From NCBI RefSeq assembly GCF_036077095.1, contig NZ_CP107960.1:5146001-5210000 (forward strand): a stretch of 64,000 bases of DNA, read 5' to 3'. This document shows positions 1-9,058 of the stretch, piece after piece. The notes beneath the pieces were generated by a model. That model did no database searches. It was not told the DNA's origin and worked only from the letters and a program-made list of their open reading frames with translations. Numbering within the stretch: the stretch's first letter is position 1; every line of letters starts with the position of its first letter. The position numbers and the translations under genes were made by a program. Origin of the DNA: Streptomyces sp. NBC_00376 (GTDB lineage: Bacteria; Actinomycetota; Actinomycetes; Streptomycetales; Streptomycetaceae).

Positions 1-694
1 GCACGAAGAACATCAGCACCAGGTCGAGCAGCGCGGTGCGGCTCATCACGAAGTGCAGACCGTCGACGGTGAGCAGGGCGCCCGCCAGGCAGCCGAGGAA
101 CGTCGAGCGGAACAGCCGCCGGCCGATCCGGCACAGCATCAGCACCGACAGCGTGCCGAGCACCGCCACCATGAACCGCCAGCCGAACGGCGTGAACCCG
201 AAGAAGTGCTCACCGAGCCCGATGATCCACTTGCCGACCGGCGGGTGCACGACATATCCCGGGTCCACCGGGACGGCCACCTTCGACGGGTCCGCGAGGA
301 TCAGCTTGTCGATGTCCTTGGGCCAGTCGCCCTCGTACCCCTGGTTGATCAGGGCCCAGGAGTCCTTGGCGTAGTACGTCTCGTCGAATATCAGCGCGTG
401 CGGGCTGCCCAGATTCCAGAAGCGCAGCACCCCCGCGACCAGCGCCACCAGGAGCGGACCGCCCCACGCCGACCACCGCACCAGGCGATCGGCCATCGGT
501 GGTGAGATCCCGAGGACCGCCCACAACTGGATGCCGGGCCTGGTGTACGGCGGGACAAGCCGCTCGCGCAGCCCGATCCCGGGCCGGGGCGAATGGCCGA
601 AGCGGCGCAGCCGCTGCTGCCAGGAGGCCGGTGCTTCGCCGTGCGGTTCCCCGGCGTCTTGGCCCTTCCGGGCTTCGGGCGCAGTACTCGTCAC
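1..694 (-). CDS. pmt: Protein O-mannosyltransferase (GT39, PMT family), N-terminal part
   Basis: Polyprenyl-phosphate-mannose:protein mannosyltransferase, an integral membrane enzyme that O-mannosylates exported proteins. The window cuts it off; 231 residues are visible. A hydrophilic N-terminus of about 70 residues is followed by a first membrane helix (about residues 75-90) and the loop motif FDETYYAKDSW, which carries the catalytic Asp-Glu pair of the family. VHPPVGKW follows in the same loop, then further hydrophobic helices. The start is GTG at 694. A TACGAT -10-like box lies six bases upstream with no Shine-Dalgarno sequence, which suggests a leaderless transcript. It is divergent from rsmI, a neighbourhood I recall from other Streptomyces. 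Family call is firm; acceptor proteins are unknown. Confidence 0.9.
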   Translation of the reverse strand, partial: MTSTAPEARKGQDAGEPHGEAPASWQQRLRRFGHSPRPGIGLRERLVPPYTRPGIQLWAVLGISPPMADRLVRWSAWGGPLLVALVAGVLRFWNLGSPHALIFDETYYAKDSWALINQGYEGDWPKDIDKLILADPSKVAVPVDPGYVVHPPVGKWIIGLGEHFFGFTPFGWRFMVAVLGTLSVLMLCRIGRRLFRSTFLGCLAGALLTVDGLHFVMSRTALLDLVLMFFV

Positions 695-700
695 CGCGCC

Positions 701-706
701 ATCGTA
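701..706 (-). promoter_or_regulatory. Probable -10 box for pmt, leaderless arrangement
   Basis: On the minus strand TACGAT is followed by six bases and then the GTG start of pmt. Initiation at the usual distance would begin the mRNA at or next to the start codon. No clear -35 was identified. Confidence 0.4.
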
Positions 707-755
707 GGGAACGCATCTGTGCGAACGCTGTCGCCCGTGCTGGGAGGATGGCTTT

Positions 756-1643
756 GTGACTGGAACGACTGGAACGCTGGTACTCGCAGGAACCCCCATC
801 GGCGATGTGGCGGACGCCCCGCCGCGCCTCGCCGCCGAGCTGGAGACGGCGGACGTCGTCGCCGCCGAGGACACCCGCAGGCTTCGCCGCCTCACCCAGG
901 CGCTCGGCATCCACACCACGGGGCGGGTCGTCTCCTACTTCGAGGGCAACGAGTCGGCCCGTACGCCCGAACTCGTCGAGGCTCTGACCGGCGGCGCCCG
1001 GGTCCTGCTGGTCACGGACGCCGGGATGCCGTCCGTCTCCGACCCCGGCTACCGGCTGGTGGCCGCCGCCGTGGAGAAGGACATCAAGGTCACCGCGGTC
1101 CCCGGCCCGTCCGCCGTGCTCACCGCGCTCGCCCTGTCCGCGCTGCCCGTCGACCGCTTCTGCTTCGAGGGCTTCCTGCCCCGCAAGGCCGGCGAACGGC
1201 TCGGCCGGCTCCGCGAGGTCGCCGACGAGCGCCGCACCATGGTCTTCTTCGAGGCCCCGCACCGGCTCGACGACACCCTCGCCGCGATGGCCGAGGTCTT
1301 CGGCGCCGACCGCAGGGCCGCCGTGTGCCGGGAACTGACCAAGACGTACGAGGAAGTGAAGCGCGGCCCGCTGGGCGAACTGGCCGTCTGGGCGGCCGAA
1401 GGGGTGCGCGGCGAGATCACCGTCGTCGTCGAGGGCGCGGCCGAGTCCGGACCCGAGGAACTGGACGCCGAGGAGCTGGTACGCAGGGTGCGGGTGCGCG
1501 AGGAGGCGGGGGAGCGGCGCAAGGAGGCGATCGCCGCCGTGGCCGCCGACGCGGGGCTGCCCAAGCGCGAAGTGTTCGACGCGGTCGTCGCGGCAAAGAA
1601 CGCGGCGCGAACCGGTCCTGCGGAAGGCAAAGGACTGTCGTGA
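756..1643 (+). CDS. rsmI: 16S rRNA (cytidine-1402-2'-O)-methyltransferase RsmI
   Basis: SAM-dependent methyltransferase that 2'-O-methylates C1402 in the decoding centre of 16S rRNA. The 295 residues match the usual size. The tetrapyrrole-methylase fold is recognisable: LVLAGTPIGDVADAPPRL at the N-terminus, AAEDTRRLRRL, the glycine-rich VTDAGMPSVSDPGY, and VPGPSAVLTALALSALP, followed by EAPHRL and the C-terminal RELTKTYEE and GEITVVVEG. GTG start at 756 with a GGAGG ribosome site at 742-746. It diverges from pmt. A helical charged tail (about residues 240-295) extends past the catalytic domain, as in many actinobacterial versions. Confidence 0.95.
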   Translation: MTGTTGTLVLAGTPIGDVADAPPRLAAELETADVVAAEDTRRLRRLTQALGIHTTGRVVSYFEGNESARTPELVEALTGGARVLLVTDAGMPSVSDPGYRLVAAAVEKDIKVTAVPGPSAVLTALALSALPVDRFCFEGFLPRKAGERLGRLREVADERRTMVFFEAPHRLDDTLAAMAEVFGADRRAAVCRELTKTYEEVKRGPLGELAVWAAEGVRGEITVVVEGAAESGPEELDAEELVRRVRVREEAGERRKEAIAAVAADAGLPKREVFDAVVAAKNAARTGPAEGKGLS

Positions 1644-1814
1644 AAAGCAAAGCGGGAGCCGCGTACCGGGCCTTTCTGCCACGCGCAGGCCAAAAGCGCT
1701 CCAACAGTCGACAGGGCCCGATGCGTTCCTGCCGGTGAAGGCGTCCACTGAACCAGGGACGCATTCTCCGGAGCGTTTGCCCGGAGTGCCTGTCCGGCGG
1801 ACAAAGGAGCGGGC

Positions 1815-2174
1815 ATGAGCGAGATCGCAGCAGCCAACGCACACGAGGCGTACGCCTTCGCCTGTATGAGGTGCGGGCACGGCTGGGAGCAGGCCTACGA
1901 AATAGAGCACCACGTCGACGGATCGAACAACGCCTTCGTCATATACAAGGCGGACGGGGAGCGGGTGCCCTCCCCTCTTTCCCGGCCCAGCTGCGCGAAC
2001 TGCGGCGGACACCTGGTCCGGATCATGCGGTCCGGCCGGGTCTCGACCGTCCAGCAGCTGCTCCACAACCCCCAGCCGTCGCGGCCGGCGGCCCAGGGCG
2101 ACGAGGCCGCCCCCGCGGGCACCGGACACCACTGGCACCTGTCCGACCTGCTGCACCCCTTCCACCGGAGGTAG
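1815..2174 (+). CDS. Small zinc-ribbon-like protein of unknown function
   Basis: A 119-residue protein with two Cys pairs, CMRCGHGW near residue 18 and CANCGGH near residue 62, spaced as in a zinc ribbon. Between them lies an aromatic and acidic stretch ([13 protein letters not shown]). The C-terminus is His-rich (HHWHL, HPFHRR). AAGGAG sits just upstream of the ATG. A non-coding gap of about 170 bases separates it from rsmI, so it probably has its own promoter. I recognise it only as a conserved Streptomyces hypothetical protein; DNA, RNA or protein binding are all possible. Confidence 0.75.
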   Translation: MSEIAAANAHEAYAFACMRCGHGWEQAYEIEHHVDGSNNAFVIYKADGERVPSPLSRPSCANCGGHLVRIMRSGRVSTVQQLLHNPQPSRPAAQGDEAAPAGTGHHWHLSDLLHPFHRR

Positions 2175-2221
2175 GCACCCGGTTCGTCCCACTGCGGGCC
2201 GGGCGTACCGGCGGGTCCTCG

Positions 2222-2227
2222 TACGAT
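2222..2227 (+). promoter_or_regulatory. Probable -10 box for tatD, leaderless arrangement
   Basis: TACGAT followed by seven bases and the ATG of tatD. There is no purine-rich ribosome site before the ATG, so a leaderless mRNA is likely. Confidence 0.4.
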
Positions 2228-2234
2228 CGTCGTC

Positions 2235-3101
2235 ATGAGCCGTACCGAAGCCCCGCCGCTGCCCGAACCCCTCCGGGTACCGGTCGCCGATTCGCACACC
2301 CACCTGGACATGCAGGACGCGACCGTCGAGGAGGGCCTGGCCAGGGCCGCCGCGGTCAATGTGACCACCGTGGTCCAGGTGGGGTGCGACGTGGCCGGTT
2401 CGCGGTGGGCCGCCGAGACCGCCGCCGCGCACCCGAACGTGCACGCGGCGGTCGCCCTGCACCCCAACGAGGCACCGCGCATCGTGCACGGCGACCCCGA
2501 CGGCACCGCCCGCCAGGGGGCGCGCGCGGCGGGCGGCACGGCGGCGCTGCACGAGGCGCTCGCCGAGATCGACGCGCTGGCCGCGCTCGACCACGTACGC
2601 GGCGTCGGCGAGACCGGGCTCGACTGCTTCCGTACCGGCCCCGAGGGCATGGCCGCGCAGGAGGAGTCCTTCCGGGCCCACATCGAGATCGCCAAGCGGC
2701 ACGGCAAGGCGCTGGTCATCCACGACCGCGAGGCGCACGCGGACGTGCTGCGCGTTCTCGCCGACGCGGGCGCCCCCGAGCGGACCGTGTTCCACTGCTA
2801 CTCCGGCGACGCCGACATGGCCCGGATCTGTGCGGACGCCGGGTACTTCATGTCCTTCGCGGGCAACGTCACCTTCAAGAACGCCCAGCCGCTGCGGGAC
2901 GCCCTGGCCGTCGCGCCGATGGAGCTGGTCCTGGTCGAGACGGACGCCCCGTTCCTGACGCCCGCCCCGTACCGGGGGCGGCCCAACGCGCCGTATCTCA
3001 TCCCCGTCACACTGCGCGCCATGGCGGCGGTGAAGGGCATCGACGAGGACCCCCTGGCGGAGGCGATCGCGGACAACACGGCGCGGGCCTTCGACTACTG
3101 A
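2235..3101 (+). CDS. tatD: TatD family metal-dependent hydrolase
   Basis: Amidohydrolase-superfamily TIM-barrel enzyme; the family includes 3'-5' DNA/RNA exonucleases and D-aminoacyl-tRNA deacylase activities. In 288 residues it has the first metal motif DSHTHLD (about residues 19-25), [13 protein letters not shown] with the bridging Glu, a middle-domain His in [17 protein letters not shown], and the late Asp in VETDAPFL. All expected metal ligands appear present. It stands in the common rsmI-tatD-rsmA-ispE neighbourhood of actinobacteria but about 57 bases before rsmA, which seems to have its own promoter. The exact substrate cannot be deduced. Confidence 0.93.
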   Translation: MSRTEAPPLPEPLRVPVADSHTHLDMQDATVEEGLARAAAVNVTTVVQVGCDVAGSRWAAETAAAHPNVHAAVALHPNEAPRIVHGDPDGTARQGARAAGGTAALHEALAEIDALAALDHVRGVGETGLDCFRTGPEGMAAQEESFRAHIEIAKRHGKALVIHDREAHADVLRVLADAGAPERTVFHCYSGDADMARICADAGYFMSFAGNVTFKNAQPLRDALAVAPMELVLVETDAPFLTPAPYRGRPNAPYLIPVTLRAMAAVKGIDEDPLAEAIADNTARAFDY

Positions 3102-3145
3102 GACCGCCGAGCGCCACGGGGGCGGGCGCGAATCGCGGGGGCCCT

Positions 3146-3151
3146 TACGCT
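3146..3151 (+). promoter_or_regulatory. Probable -10 box for rsmA-ispE, leaderless arrangement
   Basis: TACGCT followed by six bases (TTACAG) and the GTG of rsmA. No Shine-Dalgarno sequence is present, consistent with a leaderless transcript. Confidence 0.45.
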
Positions 3152-3157
3152 TTACAG

Positions 3158-4084
3158 GTGAGCACCACTGAGCCCGACGCCCTCCTGGGCCCCGCAGACA
3201 TCCGCGAGCTGGCCGCCGAGCTGGGCGTACGCCCGACCAAGCAGCGCGGTCAGAACTTCGTCATCGACGCCAATACGGTCCGCCGGATCGTACGGACGGC
3301 CGAGGTCCGCCCGGACGACGTCGTCGTCGAGGTCGGCCCGGGGCTCGGCTCGTTGACCCTGGCGCTGCTGGAGGCGGCGGACCGGGTCGTCGCCGTCGAG
3401 ATCGACGACGTGCTGGCGGGCGCGCTGCCGGCCACGGTCGCGGCCCGGATGCCGGGGCGCGCCGACCGGTTCGCCCTGGTGCACTCCGACGCGATGCTGG
3501 TCCGGGAGCTGCCCGGCCCGGCGCCGACCGCGCTGGTCGCGAACCTCCCGTACAACGTCGCCGTACCGGTCCTGCTGACGATGCTGGAGCGCTTCCCGTC
3601 CATCGAGCGCACCCTCGTCATGGTCCAGGCCGAGGTCGCCGACCGGCTGGCCGCGCGGCCGGGCAACAAGGTCTACGGCGTGCCGTCGGTGAAGGCCAAC
3701 TGGTACGCGGACGTCAAGCGGGCCGGCTCCATCGGCCGCAACGTCTTCTGGCCCGCCCCGAACGTGGATTCCGGACTGGTCTCCCTGGTCCGGCGCACCG
3801 AGCCGATCGCGACGAGCGCGAGCAGGACCGAGGTCTTCGCGGTCGTCGACGCGGCCTTCGCCCAGCGCCGCAAGACGCTGCGGGCGGCCCTGGCCGGCTG
3901 GGCCGGCTCCGCACCCGCCGCCGAGGCGGCCCTGGTCGCGGCCGGGATCTCGCCGCAGGCCCGGGGCGAGTCGCTGACCGTCGAGGAGTTCGCCGCCATC
4001 GCCGAGAACAAGCCCGCCGGGACCACAGGGGCCGCCGGGACCTCCGGAGCCGCCGGGAACGAGCCCTCGGGGAGTGGCGAGTGA
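3158..4084 (+). CDS. rsmA: 16S rRNA (adenine-1518/1519-N6)-dimethyltransferase
   Basis: KsgA/RsmA dimethylates two adjacent adenines in the 3'-terminal hairpin of 16S rRNA, a late ribosome assembly step; loss gives kasugamycin resistance in many bacteria. The 308-residue product shows the family start [13 protein letters not shown] motif [11 protein letters not shown], acidic motif AVEID, and catalytic motif [11 protein letters not shown]. The last 25 residues are a low-complexity Gly/Ala/Thr tail ([13 protein letters not shown]) not needed for the fold. The GTG at 3158 was chosen because the longer upstream frame has no family similarity and a -10-like box sits six bases away. Its stop overlaps the ispE start by four bases, so the two are translationally coupled. 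Confidence 0.95.
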   Translation: MSTTEPDALLGPADIRELAAELGVRPTKQRGQNFVIDANTVRRIVRTAEVRPDDVVVEVGPGLGSLTLALLEAADRVVAVEIDDVLAGALPATVAARMPGRADRFALVHSDAMLVRELPGPAPTALVANLPYNVAVPVLLTMLERFPSIERTLVMVQAEVADRLAARPGNKVYGVPSVKANWYADVKRAGSIGRNVFWPAPNVDSGLVSLVRRTEPIATSASRTEVFAVVDAAFAQRRKTLRAALAGWAGSAPAAEAALVAAGISPQARGESLTVEEFAAIAENKPAGTTGAAGTSGAAGNEPSGSGE

Positions 4085-4974
4085 GCATCACCGTCCGCGT
4101 ACCCGCCAAGGTCAACGTCCAGCTCGCGGTCGGCGCCCCGCGCCCCGACGGCTTCCACGACCTGGCCAATGTCTTCCTCGCCGTCGGCCTGTACGACGAG
4201 GTCACCGTCACCCCCGCCGACGGGCTGCGCATCACCTGCTCCGGCCCGGACGCCGCCCAGGTCCCGCTGGACGCGAGCAACCTCGCCGCCCGCGCCGCGA
4301 TCGCGCTGGCCGGGCGGCACGGCATCGCACCCGATGTGCACATCCACATCGCCAAGGACATCCCCGTCGCGGGCGGTATGGCGGGCGGCAGCGCCGACGG
4401 CGCGGCCGCCCTGCTGGCCTGCGACGCCCTCTGGTCCACCGGCGCCACCCGGGACGAGCTCCTCGCCATCTGCGCCGAGCTGGGCAGCGACGTCCCGTTC
4501 AGCCTGGTCGGCGGCGCCGCCCTCGGCACCGGACGCGGCGAGCGGCTCACCCCGATCGACGTCGGGGGCACCTTCCACTGGGTCTTCGCGGTCGCCGACG
4601 GCGGGCTCTCCACCCCGGCCGTCTACGGCGAGTTCGACCGGCTGACCGCGGACACCGACGTCCCCGAGCCGGAAGCCTCCCCCGCGCTCCTCGACGCCCT
4701 GCGCACCGGCGACGCCACCGCGCTCGCCGCGGCGCTCACCAACGACCTCCAGCCCGCCGCGCTCTCCCTGCGCCCCTCGCTCGCCGACACCCTCGCCGCG
4801 GGCACCGCGGCCGACGCCCTGGCGGCCCTGGTCTCCGGCTCCGGACCTACCACCGCGTTCCTGGTGGCGGACGAGGAGTCGGCCCGCAAGGTCGCCGAGG
4901 CACTGCTCACCTCCGGCACCTGCCGCAACGCACGGACGGCGGTGTCCCCGGCACCGGGGGCCACGGTCGTCTGA
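4081..4974 (+). CDS. ispE: 4-diphosphocytidyl-2-C-methyl-D-erythritol kinase
   Basis: GHMP kinase of the MEP pathway; it phosphorylates CDP-methylerythritol at the 2-hydroxyl on the way to isopentenyl diphosphate. The 297 residues contain the N-terminal [20 protein letters not shown], the ATP loop [17 protein letters not shown] (about residues 95-111) and the C-terminal glycine motif [13 protein letters not shown]. The GTG start overlaps the rsmA stop (GTGA). A GC-rich gap follows before the ABC-F gene. Confidence 0.95.
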   Translation: MSITVRVPAKVNVQLAVGAPRPDGFHDLANVFLAVGLYDEVTVTPADGLRITCSGPDAAQVPLDASNLAARAAIALAGRHGIAPDVHIHIAKDIPVAGGMAGGSADGAAALLACDALWSTGATRDELLAICAELGSDVPFSLVGGAALGTGRGERLTPIDVGGTFHWVFAVADGGLSTPAVYGEFDRLTADTDVPEPEASPALLDALRTGDATALAAALTNDLQPAALSLRPSLADTLAAGTAADALAALVSGSGPTTAFLVADEESARKVAEALLTSGTCRNARTAVSPAPGATVV

Positions 4975-5074
4975 CGGCGCCTGCCTCTCCGCGGGGCGGC
5001 AAGGGCGAGCGGACATCGCACCGCCGCCGCCCCGTACCCTGGGAAGCCGATCGATCCCCCCGGGCAGGAGTGAA

Positions 5075-6892
5075 ATGGCCGTCAATCTGGTCAATGTCGA
5101 GCAGGTCAGCAAGGTGTACGGCACCCGTGCCCTGCTCGACGGCGTGTCCCTCGGGGTGTCCGAGGGGGACCGGATCGGTGTCGTCGGCCGCAACGGCGAC
5201 GGCAAGACGACGCTCATCCGGATGCTCGCCCGGCTGGAGGAGGCGGACAGCGGACGCGTCACCCACAGCGGCGGGCTGCGGCTCGGCGTCCTCACCCAGC
5301 ACGACTCGCTCGACCCGCAGGCGACCATCCGCCACGAGGTGATCGGCGACCTCGCCGACCACGAGTGGGCGGGCAGCGCCAAGATCCGCGATGTGCTCAC
5401 CGGGCTCTTCGGCGGGCTGGCCCTGCCGGGCTTCGAGCACGGCCTGGACACCGTCATCGCCCCGCTCTCCGGCGGTGAGCGGCGCCGGATCGCGCTGGCC
5501 AAGCTGCTCATCGCCGAGCAGGACCTGATCGTCCTCGACGAGCCGACCAACCACCTCGACGTCGAGGGCATCTCCTGGCTGGCCGGCCACCTGCGGACCC
5601 GCCGCTCCGCGCTCGTCTGCGTCACCCACGACCGCTGGTTCCTCGACCAGGTCTGCACCCGCATGTGGGACGTCCAGCGCGGCGCGGTCCACGAGTACGA
5701 GGGCGGCTACAGCGACTACGTCTTCGCGCGGGCCGAGCGGGAGCGGATCGCCGCGACCGAGGAGTCCAAGCGGCAGAACCTGATGCGCAAGGAGCTGGCC
5801 TGGCTGCGCCGCGGTGCCCCCGCCCGCACCTCCAAGCCGCGCTACCGCATCGAGGCGGCCAACGAGCTGATCGCCGACGTGCCGCCGCCGCGCGACACCA
5901 GCGAGCTGATGAAGTTCGCCAACGCCCGGCTCGGCAAGACCGTCTTCGACCTGGAGGACGTGACCGTCCAGGCCGGCCCCAAGACGCTGCTCACCCACCT
6001 CACCTGGCAGCTCGGCCCCGGTGACCGGATCGGCCTGGTCGGGGTCAACGGCGCGGGCAAGACCTCGCTGCTGCGGGCGCTGGCCGAGGCGGCCCGCACC
6101 CAGGGCGACGCGCAGCCCGCCGCGGGGAAGGTCGTCGTCGGCAAGACCGTCAAGCTGGCCTACCTCTCCCAGGAGGTCCACGAGCTCAACCCGAACCTGA
6201 GGGTCCTGGAGGCCGTTCAGCAGGTACGGGACCGGGTCGACCTCGGCAAGGGCCGCGAGATGACCGCGGGCCAGCTCTGCGAGCAGTTCGGCTTCTCGAA
6301 GGAGAAGCAGTGGACCCCGGTCGGCGACCTCTCCGGCGGTGAGCGGCGCCGGCTCCAGATCCTGCGCCTGCTGATGGACGAGCCGAACGTCCTCTTCCTC
6401 GACGAGCCCACCAACGACCTCGACATCGAGACCCTGACCCAGTTGGAGGACCTCCTCGACGGCTGGCCCGGATCGATGATCGTGATCTCCCACGACCGGT
6501 TCTTCATCGAGCGGACCACGGACCGGGTGATGGCACTGCTCGGCGACCGCACGCTGCGGATGCTGCCGCGCGGGATCGACGAGTACCTGGAGCGCAGGCA
6601 GCGGATGGAGGAGGCGGCCACGCCGTCCGCCGCGCCCGCCCCGGCCAAGGAGACCACCGCCCCGGCCGCGGCCATCTCCCCGCAGGCCGCCCGCGCGGCG
6701 AAGAAGGAGCTCCAGAAGGTCGAGCGGCAACTCGACAAGATCTCCACACGCGAGACCACGCTGCACGCACAGATCGCGGAGCACGCCACGGACTTCGAGA
6801 AGGTGGCGAAGCTCGACGCGGAGCTGCGCGAACTGGTCGCGGAACGCGACGAGTTGGAGATGCGCTGGCTGGAGCTGGCCGAGGACGCCTGA
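5075..6892 (+). CDS. ABC-F family ATPase (Uup/EttA-like)
   Basis: Soluble tandem-ATPase protein of the ABC-F class, which acts at the ribosome in translation control or antibiotic protection rather than in transport; no membrane segment is present. The 605 residues have Walker A GRNGDGKTTL (about 35-44) and signature LSGGERRRIALAKLL in the first ATPase half. A charged inter-domain linker follows, then GVNGAGKTSLL and LSGGERRRLQILRLL in the second half. The C-terminal stretch (about 540-600) is a predicted coiled coil, as in Uup. CAGGAG precedes the ATG. It stands alone after ispE, a widespread actinobacterial arrangement, so housekeeping function is more likely than acquired resistance. Confidence 0.9.
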   Translation: MAVNLVNVEQVSKVYGTRALLDGVSLGVSEGDRIGVVGRNGDGKTTLIRMLARLEEADSGRVTHSGGLRLGVLTQHDSLDPQATIRHEVIGDLADHEWAGSAKIRDVLTGLFGGLALPGFEHGLDTVIAPLSGGERRRIALAKLLIAEQDLIVLDEPTNHLDVEGISWLAGHLRTRRSALVCVTHDRWFLDQVCTRMWDVQRGAVHEYEGGYSDYVFARAERERIAATEESKRQNLMRKELAWLRRGAPARTSKPRYRIEAANELIADVPPPRDTSELMKFANARLGKTVFDLEDVTVQAGPKTLLTHLTWQLGPGDRIGLVGVNGAGKTSLLRALAEAARTQGDAQPAAGKVVVGKTVKLAYLSQEVHELNPNLRVLEAVQQVRDRVDLGKGREMTAGQLCEQFGFSKEKQWTPVGDLSGGERRRLQILRLLMDEPNVLFLDEPTNDLDIETLTQLEDLLDGWPGSMIVISHDRFFIERTTDRVMALLGDRTLRMLPRGIDEYLERRQRMEEAATPSAAPAPAKETTAPAAAISPQAARAAKKELQKVERQLDKISTRETTLHAQIAEHATDFEKVAKLDAELRELVAERDELEMRWLELAEDA

Positions 6893-7008
6893 CCGCTTCG
6901 GTGCGTCAGGTGTGACGGCTGGGGCTCGTGGGACGGGTGATAGAAAGAGGCCTTGTCCGGTGCGGAAGCCGGGCCCGTCCGCACGAAGCACTGAGGGGGG
7001 ACGTGCTG

Positions 7009-8814
7009 ATGACCCAGCCACCCGGCCAGCAACCGCCGCAGGAGGGCTTCGGGGCTCCGTACGACCCCCAGTCCGGTTCGTACGATTCCCCGTCCGGCCA
7101 GGCCGTCGGCTCGTACGGGCCTCCCGCCCGGCCGCCGGGCCAGGCCGCCGGTCCGTACGGCACCCAGCCGCCGGGTCCGTACAACGCGCCCGCGCAGCCC
7201 CCCGGTCCGTACAACCCGCCCGCACAGCCCCCGGGTCCGTACAACCCGCCCGCACAGCCCGGTCCGTACGGCGTGCCGTCGCAGCCGGGGCTGCACGGCG
7301 CGCCCACTCAGTTCGGCCCCTACGGTGCGTCGCCGTCACCGCAGCCCGGTGGCCCCGCCGGTAGCGGCGGAGGGTTCTTCCGGGGCAGGCGAGGGGCGGT
7401 CGTCGGCGCCGTGCTCGCGGTGGCACTGCTGGCAGGCGGGGGCGTCTGGCTGGCCACGGGCGGGGACGGGAAGCCCACGACGAAGAAGAGCGCCGCCCCC
7501 GCGCCCACCGGCTCGTCCACCGGCAAGCCCAAGGGCAAGGACGAGGACCAGGGGCCGAGCGATCTGCGCGCGGAGGCCGCCGCGATCAACGCCAAGCTCA
7601 AGCCGGGCGAGGCGAAGGTCCTCTGGCTCCAGGAGGGCGGCGTCGACCTGCCGCGCAACGGCGCCAGCGTGTACGGCCCCTGGATCGTCGGCGACACCGT
7701 CGTCAAGGCGATGTACAAGACCGTCTCCGGCTACTCCGTCGCCGACGGCGGCCAGAGGTGGAGCCTGCGCCTGCCGGGTGCCGTGTGCGCGGCCCCCTCG
7801 CAGGCCACCGCCGACGGAAAGATCGCCCTCGGGGTCCAGACCGGCACCGGCGACCGGGCGTTCTGCGACGCGCTCCAGATGGTCGATCTCAGGACCGGCA
7901 AGGCGGGCTGGCACAAGACGGTCGAGCGGGAGGGCACCTGGGACGCGCTCTCCAACCCCGCGATGGCGATCAACGGCGACACCGTGACCTTCGGGCGCAA
8001 GACCAGGACGGATGCCTTCCGGGTCAGCGACGGCAAGGTGCTCTTCGGTCAACTGCCGGGCAACTGCCAGCCGTTCGGATTCGCGAGCGGCCCCGTGGCG
8101 ATCGCCGCCGCCAGCTGCCAGACGGCGGCCGACGACCACAAGGAACAGCTGGTGGAGCGGATCGACCCCACCACCGGCAAGATCCTGTGGAAGTACGAGA
8201 TCAAGAAGGGCTGGGAGGTCGCGCAGTTCTACTCGGTCAGCCCGCTGGTCGTCTCCTTGAAGAAGGAGGAGGGGGACCAATGGGCGATCATCATGCTCAA
8301 CGCGAACGGCACCTACCGCTCCCAACTGGTCGGCGGCGACGAGAACTACGAGACGCAGTGCGATGTCGACGTGTCCTCCGACGGCAGGAACCTCGACAAC
8401 TGCCTCGGGGTGGCGGCCGATGACACGACGGTCTATCTGGCGACCAAGCCCACCGAGTCCGACCCCACCAACAAGGTCGTCGCCTTCGACCTGGCCGGCG
8501 GGAAGACCAAGTGGAAGGCCGACTCTCCCGCCGGGCAGACCCTGATGCCGATGCGGGTGGAGGGCGGCAGGCTGCTGATGTACCTGTCGGCGGCGCAGAA
8601 CAAGGGCGGCGGCATCGCGTCCCTCCCGCCGACCGGCGGCACACCGCAGATGGTGGTGCGGCACCCGGCCGCGGGGGCGGAGGCCGAGCGCGGGCTCTTC
8701 GACGTCCGGGCCGCCTACACGAACGGGCGTTCCCTCCTGCTGAGCACGAGCATCACCGGTGTCGAGGACGGGGACGAGATGCGGGCGAAGTCGCTGGCGG
8801 TCTTCGGCAACTGA
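7009..8814 (+). CDS. PQQ-like beta-propeller protein 1 of 3, membrane-anchored
   Basis: Type II membrane protein of 601 residues. The first 120 residues are a disordered Pro/Gly/Tyr-rich cytoplasmic segment with repeats of the form PPGPYNPPAQ. One helix follows at about residues 127-147 (AVVGAVLAVALLAGGGVWLA), then a Lys/Pro linker and an extracellular domain of about 420 residues. Its blades recur as W-K-Y or D-x-x-TGK motifs (VDLRTGKAGW, DPTTGKILW, FDLAGGKTKW). That is the BamB/quinoprotein-like propeller; PQQ binding itself is not shown. ATG at 7009 was chosen because it follows GGGGGGACGTGCTG and matches the start of the next paralogue. Likely a cell-surface scaffold or sensor. Confidence 0.85.
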   Translation: MTQPPGQQPPQEGFGAPYDPQSGSYDSPSGQAVGSYGPPARPPGQAAGPYGTQPPGPYNAPAQPPGPYNPPAQPPGPYNPPAQPGPYGVPSQPGLHGAPTQFGPYGASPSPQPGGPAGSGGGFFRGRRGAVVGAVLAVALLAGGGVWLATGGDGKPTTKKSAAPAPTGSSTGKPKGKDEDQGPSDLRAEAAAINAKLKPGEAKVLWLQEGGVDLPRNGASVYGPWIVGDTVVKAMYKTVSGYSVADGGQRWSLRLPGAVCAAPSQATADGKIALGVQTGTGDRAFCDALQMVDLRTGKAGWHKTVEREGTWDALSNPAMAINGDTVTFGRKTRTDAFRVSDGKVLFGQLPGNCQPFGFASGPVAIAAASCQTAADDHKEQLVERIDPTTGKILWKYEIKKGWEVAQFYSVSPLVVSLKKEEGDQWAIIMLNANGTYRSQLVGGDENYETQCDVDVSSDGRNLDNCLGVAADDTTVYLATKPTESDPTNKVVAFDLAGGKTKWKADSPAGQTLMPMRVEGGRLLMYLSAAQNKGGGIASLPPTGGTPQMVVRHPAAGAEAERGLFDVRAAYTNGRSLLLSTSITGVEDGDEMRAKSLAVFGN

Positions 8815-9058
8815 CGGTCCGAGGCGTAACGGAGGCATTACGGGGCGGTTCTCCCTTGGGAACAGGGGGCGGACCGCCCCGGTGCCCGAGGTCTCGCGGG
8901 TGGTACAAAGAAGCCCCGCTCGACTGACGTAACGCCGCGGGATCCATGCCTGATTCGCTCCTTTCCAGGAAGTTCAGGGGGTTTCGGCCCCGTGGCGCTC
9001 CACGGAATCGCGGGGGAGATCGGACCGGGCACCGGACCGCACGAAGGGGGACGTGCTG

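Noticed and set aside
12..505. Short plus-strand frames over the window's left end
   Set aside because: They lie antisense to pmt, whose minus-strand frame carries the FDETYYAKDSW and VHPPVGKW motifs.
5075..6892. ABC-F gene as an antibiotic-resistance determinant
   Set aside because: It sits in a conserved core neighbourhood next to ispE with no biosynthetic genes nearby; a housekeeping translation role is more likely.
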